Shown piece by piece: positions 57,606-64,000 of a stretch of 64,000 nt of DNA; the first letter of the stretch is position 1, and each line of letters starts with the position of its first letter. The notes under the pieces are model-generated. The model searched no databases, was not told where the DNA came from, and was given only the letters and a program-made list of their open reading frames with translations. The position numbers and the translations under genes were made by a program. Source of the stretch: Erinaceus europaeus (Eukaryota; Chordata; Mammalia; Eulipotyphla; Erinaceidae); the NCBI RefSeq assembly GCF_950295315.1, contig NW_026647259.1, forward strand, positions 1 to 64,000, in the 5' to 3' direction.

Positions 57606-57611
57606 ATGAAA

Positions 57612-57949
57612 ATATATGTATCATCTGAATAAAAAGTAAGAAAAGATCAGAAAGTTTAATAATAGTGAACATAATATCCCTCCTTTTTGTGGGTTGGGAC
57701 AAGATATAGGGATAAATGATGTTCTCGATTATGTGGACATGTGCAAGCACATTCATATCTCACACTGATATGTTGACATAAGGGGTTGAGAAGACTAAGA
57801 CTAAATAAAAGTCTCTTATCTGCAATCAGTAAGTTTTCAAAGCTGTTTTTGGTTCATAGAGTGTAGAGCACCTTCACATTTATTTATTAGTAAACTATTG
57901 ACAAGCTAAAACAGATCATATCTCTACTAGGGATTTTCAGGTCTATACT
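57612..57949. other. Repeat-poor non-coding sequence
   Basis: Nothing recognised. Confidence 0.35.
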
Positions 57950-58545
57950 TCTATTTTTTAGTTTTACTAGTGCATTTATATTTATTTACAAAATTATGTG
58001 ATAACAGGGGCATAATTTTGTGCCTTTGCTACAACTAGAGTTCTGTATTCACATTCCCTCCATTGGAAGCTGCAATAGTTCCCCCCAAAGTTGTAGATAT
58101 GGGTTGACTATTATTTTTATAACTATCTGCCTGCATTTACATATATTTCCCCACTTTATTTTCCCTATGGTCCTGCCCTCTCTTACCTTCCAAGTCACAC
58201 TCATAACTACTACTACTTCCTAGTGTTCTTTCTCTTTTCCTCTTCTTTTTCTGGGTCCTAATGGAGTTGGAGTTCAGAGAACCTCTGGTGATCTTCCCCT
58301 ATATCATTTCTCCCCCACTGGGAGTATGGACCAAAATTATTTTTGTGATGCAGGAGGTGGGAATTCTGGCTTCTATAACTGTTTCTCCACTGGACATGGG
58401 CATTGGTAGGTTGATCCATACTCCCAGCCTGTTTCTGTCTTTCATTTGTGGAGGGGTGAGGTTCTGGAATACATTGGTGAAGTCACCTACACAGGAGTCA
58501 GGATAGAATTATGATAGCATCTGCAACCTGGTGGCTGAAAGGCAG
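57950..58545 (-). mobile_element. R-family copy, antisense
   Basis: GATAACAGGGGCATAATTTT (tail side), CCACTGGGAGTATGGACC, TTCTCCACTGGACATGGGC and CAACCTGGTGGCTGAAA (5' side). Confidence 0.8.
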
Positions 58546-58767
58546 TATAGGCCTTTTTTTCTTAACTCTGGTTTTGATAACATACTTGTTCACAGACATT
58601 CAAGAATTTTCAGGACCACCCTACAAAAATAAACTTTGATTAGATTTCATCAAAGTAACACAAAAATGGATTATGAAATATAGCTGAAAGTTTATTGTGA
58701 AATAGACATATAGGCATATAGATGGTATATTTGAAGGCAGAAGATAAATATTTGCTACTTAATCTCT
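58546..58767. other. Short non-coding spacer
   Basis: Nothing recognised. Confidence 0.35.
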
Positions 58768-59115
58768 TTTTTTTTTTTGCCTCCAGGGTTATTGCTGGGG
58801 CTCAGTTCCTGCACTACCAATCTACTGCAGCTGGAGGCTATTTTTTCCTTTTTGTTGCCCTTGCTATCTAGTGTTGTTATTGGATAGGACAGAGAGAAAT
58901 CAAGAGAGGATAGTAAGACAGAGAGAAATCAAGAGAGGACGGTAAGACAGAGAGGCAGAGAAAGATAGACATCTGCAGATCTGCTTCACTGCCTGTGAAG
59001 CAACCCCCACCCCCTTGTAGGTGTGGAGCCTGAGGCTCAAACCAAGATCCTTACGCTGGTCCTTGTGCTTTGTACCATTTGAGATTACCCTGCTGTGCTA
59101 CCACTGCCTGATCAT
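58768..59115 (-). mobile_element. SINE-A long form with 29-bp internal duplication
   Basis: GCCTCCAGGGTTATTGCTGGGGC distal block. GACAGAGAGAAATCAAGAG is repeated at 58888 and 58917 (29-bp period). Confidence 0.85.
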
Positions 59116-59267
59116 AGCTTATGCATCCTTAGATTAAAAAGAAGTTTTATTATTTTAGACTTGGGGGTAGACATGGAAATGTTAATTTTTAATCCTCCAA
59201 GTGAATTTAAAGTTTATTTATTTCTTGAGGAAAATTAGCAGTGTCTTCCAGTCTCAATTTATTTTCT

Positions 59268-59506
59268 TTCTTTTTCTTTTTGTGCCTCTAGGGTTATCGA
59301 TAGGGCTCGGTGCCTACACTATGAATCTATGCTCCTGGAAGCCGTTTTCTGAGTGTAGTACACAAAGGGGAAGGTGATCAAAATGTCCCCATATCACTAT
59401 AATCCTACCCCTAGCTCCAGGAAAGGGAATCAGAATAGCTGTTTTAGAATATGAGTGAGTCAAGCCATGAGTACTTAACCTGGTGTGTGCTATTGCCTGG
59501 CCCCCG
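59268..59506 (-). mobile_element. SINE with replaced core
   Basis: The distal block (GGGTTATCGATAGGGCTCGG) and the antisense head (ACTTAACCTGG..GCCTGGCCCC) flank ~120 bp of unrelated sequence at about 59353-59470. Confidence 0.6.
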
Positions 59507-59837
59507 TCTTAATTTCTCTGTATGTGAACTAAGAACATTACCTATTTATTCAAATGGTCGTTGATGATATTACATGAAATTACATATATAAAATTCTTGC
59601 TAAATTAAAATACTGACTAAAAATTATGTACAGTTTTTGTTGTGGTTCATTTGGCAGTGACATACTAAAAATGGAACCCTGGATAGTATATGAAGGAACA
59701 GACAGAGTGTAAATGAAAGTGACTAGGTGACAAGACTAAAAGCAAATGTAACCCATCTCTGTTTTGTATAAAGAATTCTTTTTAATTTTTGTTTTAGAAT
59801 GAGAAAATTTATTGTGTTCTTATCTTAACTCAGCATT

Positions 59838-60545
59838 AATCTTTTTTATTGGTGAGTAATAATTATAATTATTATAATGACAAGACTTTGGTATAAAAAT
59901 GGTACAGGTCTTATGGGAGTCTGGCGGTAGCACAGCAGGTTAAGCGCATGTGGCCCGAAGCACAGGGACCAGCATAAGGATCCTAGTTGGAGCCTCCCAC
60001 TCCCCACCTGCAGGGGAGTCGCTTCACAGGGGGTGAAACAGGTCTGCAGGTGTCTATCCTTCTCTCTGCCTCTCTGTCTTCCCCTACTCTCTTCATTTCT
60101 TTCTGCCTATCTGTCTTCCCCTCCTCTCTCCATTCTCTCTGTCGTAATAATGACATCAGTAACAACAATAATAATAACTACAACAACAATAAAAACAACA
60201 AGGGCAACAAAAGGGAAAATAAATAAAATAAAATAAAAATTTTAAAAAAATGGTACAGGTACCACCACCAGAATCTATATTCCATCCCCTCCCTTGAAAG
60301 CTTCCCTATTCTTTATCCCTCTGGGAGTATGGACCAAAAATCTTTATGGGATGCAGAAGGTAGGAGGTCTGGCTTCTATAATTGCTTCTCTGCTGGACAT
60401 GGGTGCTGACAGGTCAATCCATACCCCCAGCCTGTTTCTATCTTTCCCTTGTGGGGTAGGGCTCAGGGGAGGTGGGGTTCCAGGACACATTGGTGATTCA
60501 TCTGCCAGAATTCTTTTACTGTATGTCATCAGCAGGAGTCCAGAA
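59838..60545 (-). mobile_element. R-family copy, antisense, interrupted by SINE-A
   Basis: Tail side TTTTTTATTGGTGAGTAATA (59840), then after the SINE CCACCACCAGAATCTATATTCC and AAGCTTCCCTATTCTTTATCC, running to CATCAGCAGGAGTCC. Confidence 0.85.
59895..60260 (+). mobile_element. SINE-A copy with perfect 15-bp target duplication
   Basis: AAAAATGGTACAGGT lies at 59895-59909 and 60246-60260. Sense SINE-A with a locally duplicated CTGTCTTCCCCT(A/C)CTCTCT block near 60077 and 60112. Confidence 0.9.
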
Positions 60546-60617
60546 CTATGAAATGCACCTATATAAAATATTTCTACTAATGAACAAAATGCATATCCAT
60601 ACGAAGCCCATAAATCC

Positions 60618-60740
60618 TGTTTATTTTTTCTTTGTTTGTTTACCAGAACACTGATCAGTGATGATGTAGGGGATTGAACCAGAGACACTGGAGCCTCAGG
60701 CATAAGAATCTCTGTATAGCCATTATACTCTATACCCCCC
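60618..60740 (-). mobile_element. SINE-B copy
   Basis: ACCAGAACACTGATCAG, GGGGATTGAACCAGAGAC, CTCAGGCATAAGAATC. Confidence 0.8.
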
Positions 60741-60799
60741 TGCCTGTTTTTCCCCTTATATTATTTCACTTTGTCTATTTTGATTCAAGAAAGTACAGG

Positions 60800-60943
60800 C
60801 TAAGGGCAGGGGTATAGATAGCATAATGCTTATGCAAAGAGACTCTCCTGCCTGAGGCTTCAAAGTCCCAGGTTCGATACCCCCCTGCACCACCTTAAGC
60901 CAGAGCTGAGCAGTGCTCTGGTAAAAAGAAAGAAAAAAAAAAA
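60800..60943 (+). mobile_element. SINE-B copy
   Basis: TAGATAGCATAATGCTTATGC A-box region, GGTTCGATACCC B box, GCTGAGCAGTGCTCTGG and A-tail. Opposite in orientation to the copy 60 bp upstream. Confidence 0.85.
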
Positions 60944-60944
60944 G

Positions 60945-61320
60945 TCAGGCAATTGAGGTCAGTGTTTGCCCTTTCCCACAGAAACGCCTATTACAGTTCG
61001 GGTCACAGAGTCTTCTCACTACATGTGGATTGATAATTGGTTGCAATTCTTGGACTTTTTCCATATGAGTAGTTAAAACATCTCAGATGACTCAGCCTCA
61101 TATTAAGGTTAATTAAGGATATCTTTCTATGCTCAATTCTACCCCATCATGTTATTACAACTTTTATGTTGAGTGGAAAAGTTCACTGTGTTCTTTGTGA
61201 ACATTATGTTCCTACATAAGTCATGTGGGGTTAATGTTTGAGTGACACATGGATTTAAAATCCATGATTACTTCTCCATTTCTTTCATAGTGTTCTTTTT
61301 TTTTGTGCGTGTGTGATTCT
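60945..61320. other. Repeat-poor non-coding sequence
   Basis: Nothing recognised. Confidence 0.4.
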
Positions 61321-61324
61321 CCCA

Positions 61325-61527
61325 CCCCTGACAGATTCACTTCTCATTTTCCCTTCAATATTAGAGAAAGAGTGAGAGTCACAGATAAAAGAAGAGCTAT
61401 CACAACACCATTCTACCACTTGTGAAGCATCTATACAAGTGTTCCCATTTGGTGGCCAGGGGTTTGAACCCAGGTCATTACACATAGTAAAGTGTGCATT
61501 TTGCCTGGTTGAGCTATTTTGCCCAGT
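61325..61527 (-). mobile_element. Old SINE-C copy
   Basis: GGGTTTGAACCCAGGTCATT and CCACTTGTGAAGCATCT in antisense order; strongly diverged. Confidence 0.6.
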
Positions 61528-61890
61528 TTTCTTTATAATAAATATATCATGTTGCCAAACAAAACCTGCTTCAAATATCTAGAATCCCTTGCTGCCAGAA
61601 GAAATCGGCTCAGTCAAATTAGCTTATGTGTTAAGGTAAAGAATACACGTTAGCTGATGACTCTGTTTTCCAGAACATTAACTCACTGCTGTATATATGT
61701 AATCTTAGACAAACAGATTCCATGACTATTCAAAAGAATAGCTCCCTCAATTAAATAGGCAATTTAGTTGAAAATAAAAAGATCAATATAATAACTGTTC
61801 ACTAACTCATGATACCATGTGTGGTGGTAGAGGGAGAATAACACATAGTTGTCTGGCTGACTTTTTCCTTTGTTTCTCTCCTTTCACATC
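61528..61890. other. Repeat-poor non-coding sequence
   Basis: Nothing recognised. Confidence 0.4.
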
Positions 61891-61891
61891 C

Positions 61892-62026
61892 ATCCTTCTT
61901 CTTCTTCTTCTTCTTCTTCTTCTTCTTCTTCTTCTTCTTCTTCTTCTTCTTCTTCTTCTTCTTCTTCTTCTTCTCCTTCTTCTTCTCCCTCTCCCTCTCC
62001 CTCTCCCTCTCCCTCTTCTTCTTCTT
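61892..62026. repeat. (CTT)n / (CCCTCT)n microsatellite
   Basis: Long CTT tract ending in CCCTCT units. Source of a poly-Leu plus-strand frame. Confidence 0.95.
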
Positions 62027-62039
62027 GAAAAGTATTTAT

Positions 62040-62301
62040 TGTTTATTTTTTATATTTAATATTTATTTTCCTTTTTTTTGCCCTTGTTTTATTGTTGTAG
62101 TTATTGATATCATTGTTGGATAGGACAGAGAGAAATGAAGAGAGAAGGGGAAGACAGAGATGGGGAGAGAAAGATAGACACCTGCAGACCTGCTTCACTA
62201 CTTGTGAAGCGACTCCCCTGCAGGTGAGGAACCCAGGGCTCGAACAGTCCTTGCGCTTCATACCATGTGTGCTTACCCCACTGCGCTACTGCCTGAATCT
62301 C
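62040..62301 (-). mobile_element. SINE-A copy
   Basis: Antisense SINE-A with GTTGGATAGGACAGAGAG, CACCTGCAGACCTGC, GTGAAGCGACTCCCC and an antisense head. Confidence 0.85.
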
Positions 62302-62410
62302 CCTTCTTCTTTTCTCCTTGCCTCTTATTATATTGGCCCAAGATGTAGAAATAAGTATATCAATTTTTATATTATTTCATAAATATGACTGTATTTATTT
62401 TCTTATTAAA

Positions 62411-62679
62411 AGAGGTCCTTGATGGGACCTGTGGTAGCGCACCTGGTTGAGCACACATGTTACAATACACAGGGACCCCGTTTGGAGTCCCTTTTCCCCA
62501 CCTGCAGGGGGAAAGCTTTGCAAGTGGTGAAGCAGTGCTGCAGGTATCACTCTGTCTCTCTTCTACCAGCCACTTCCCTCTTAATTCTATCTCTACCAGC
62601 CACTTCCCTCTTAATTCTATCTCTATCCAACAAGTAAAAAAAAGATAATTAAAAGAGAGTTAAAATAAAAGAGAGGTCC
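62411..62679 (+). mobile_element. SINE-C copy with 30-bp tail duplication
   Basis: GTGGTAGCGCACCTGG head, GGGGGAAAGCTTTGC core. CTACCAGCCACTTCCCTC occurs at 62563 and 62593. AGAGGTCC flanks both ends (62411, 62672). Confidence 0.8.
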
Positions 62680-63129
62680 CTAACCTCTGCTTATGCTGGG
62701 TTTCCTGAGTGTAGTGTTGCTTCTTAGATGAGAAGGGAAGAAAAAAGCTGGCAGAAGGAAATCATAGGGAAGGATAGGGAACCCAAAACCAAAACATACC
62801 TAAACATAAAATCTAAAGGAGCTCACAGTGAAACTTGATGTGATATAAAGCATAGGGGATAGCAGTTTGATCAGAAGAGACTGAAGTGGAAGTTTTGAGA
62901 TCTAGGCAGAAGCAGTATAGTATTATAAGGGAAAGCTATTGGAAGGAAATGCTAATGGCTTGTTATGGCCTTGCTTGTGGCTAGATATGTTGGGGGAGAA
63001 GGACTGGAGATACAGAGTTGTTTTGTTTCTTGTTCCCATGAAAAATGGAATCCACTCAAAGTAGAGCTTCTCTCACAGTAATTGCTTTACATACTATCTT
63101 CAATGAAAGCTGTTGGAAATTTTGTGCTG
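62680..63129. other. Unique non-coding sequence
   Basis: Purine-rich in places; no gene or repeat recognised. Confidence 0.4.
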
Positions 63130-64000
63130 AAAAATAAAGACAAATGAAACTGGAATAACACATATCATCATGCACAAAAGTAAGAAGGGATCACAGACAC
63201 GAACATTAAACCAGAAACTATCTAATAAATAGAATAAAAATTGGCAGAACCCATACATCAGACAAGAAGCTAATAACCAAAATATATAAAGAGCTCACCA
63301 AACTCAACAACAATAAATAAATAAATGACCTCATCCAAAAATGAGGAGAGGGCACGAACAGAATATTCACCACAAAAGAGATTAGAAACATATGAAAAAA
63401 ATGTCCTAAGTCACTATTTGTCAGAGAAATGCAAATAAAGACAACAATGAGATACCACTTCACACCTGTGAAAATGTCATACACTGGAATAGATAGCAGC
63501 AACAAATGCTGGAGAGGTTGTGGGACAAAGAAATCCTCCAGTACTAATGGTAGGAATGTAAATTGGTCCACCCTCTGTGGACAGCAGTCTGAAGAACTCT
63601 CAGAAATGAACCTACCCTATGACCCTGCAATTTCTCTCCTGGGGACATAGCCTAAGGATCCCAACACACCTATTCAAAAAGATTTGTGTATACCTGTGTT
63701 CATAGCAGCACAATTTGTAATAGCCAAAAGCTGGAAGCAACCCAGGTGTCAAACAACAAATGAGTGGCTGAGCAAGTTGTAGTCTATATTCACAATGTAA
63801 TACTACTAAGTTATTAAAAATGGTGATTTCACTGTTTTCAGCCCATCTTAGATGTTAAGTAAAATAAGTCAGAAACAGAAGGATGAGTATGGGATGATCT
63901 CACTCACAGGCGGAAGTTGAAAAACAAGTTCAAAAGTGAAAGCACTAAGTAGAACTCAGACTGGAGTTGGTGTATTACACCAAAGCAAAAGACTCTGGGG
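63130..64000 (+). pseudogene. L1 ORF2 C-terminus and 3' UTR, cut by window end
   Basis: The GAGATACCACTTCACACCTG, ATGCTGGAGAGGTTGTGGG, CTCCTGGGGACATAGCC, GCAGCACAATTTGTAATAGCC and AAGCAACCCAGGTGTC order is the classic L1 ORF2 end. Stops and indels in all frames. 5'-truncated at about 63130; continues past 64000 at AAGACTCTGGGG. Confidence 0.9.

Noticed and set aside
61817..62059. Poly-Leu membrane-like frame
   Set aside because: Product of the CTT microsatellite.
185..64000. SINE tRNA-like heads as functional tRNA genes
   Set aside because: They have A/B-box-like motifs, but the sequence continues directly into SINE bodies and tails and lacks a full cloverleaf ending.
1..64000. CRISPR arrays, operons, bacterial promoters or terminators
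   Set aside because: No direct repeats with regular spacers. The sequence is clearly nuclear mammalian repeat-rich DNA.

Overview
The window is nuclear DNA of a placental mammal, most likely a hedgehog (Erinaceidae). I base this on recognising by memory the very abundant tRNA-derived SINEs with the GGGGAGTCGCTTCAC core, on L1 LINEs and a lineage-specific L1-like 3' repeat, and on ancient mammalian repeats (MIR/L2-like, MaLR-like LTR). No conserved host exon, splice-bounded reading frame, tRNA, rRNA or known ncRNA gene was recognised. Every short open frame examined is a repeat shadow or unremarkable. I read the window as intergenic or deep intronic sequence made by layered retrotransposition.

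Repeat nomenclature used here is local. SINE-A is tRNA-derived with a GGGGAGTCGCTTCAC core. SINE-B, in its antisense form, shows CTCTGGCTTATGGTGG. SINE-C has a GGGGGAAAGCTTCA core and a TCTCTATCCAATAA tail. 'R family' is a repeat whose 3' end reads CTCCCAGAGGGATAAAGAATAGG...GGTGGTGGGAATTGTGTGG, with an A/T-rich tail; at least nine copies are present.

Layout. 0-5 kb: SINEs, one of them split by a class-II (betaretrovirus-like) ERV remnant on the minus strand with LTR, primer-binding site and 6-bp target duplication. 5-20 kb: SINEs, several R copies (one with a textbook 5' inversion) and an ancient LTR. 20-30 kb: L1-rich, including a decayed ORF2 and nested L1 fragments. 30-39 kb: SINE/R mix plus a CpG-rich fragment of a jockey/I-like LINE at 35.1-35.7 kb that does not look mammalian. 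40-46 kb: the most repeat-poor part. 46-58 kb: more L1 and R, a solo LTR inside a SINE, a second LTR, and a degenerate 60-bp tandem array at 54.3-54.6 kb. 58-64 kb: R copies, SINEs, microsatellites, and an L1 3' half cut by the window edge.

The best candidate for something undescribed is the jockey/I-like LINE fragment. It keeps a ~210-codon frame with one stop and about 29 CpGs in ~640 bp, amid CpG-poor DNA. Horizontal transfer, or an unrecognised resident LINE lineage, should be tested. Secondary items are a one-LTR ERV with an intact target duplication, SINE dimers enclosed by one target duplication, a tail-less L1-5'-end-like insertion, and the 60-bp array.
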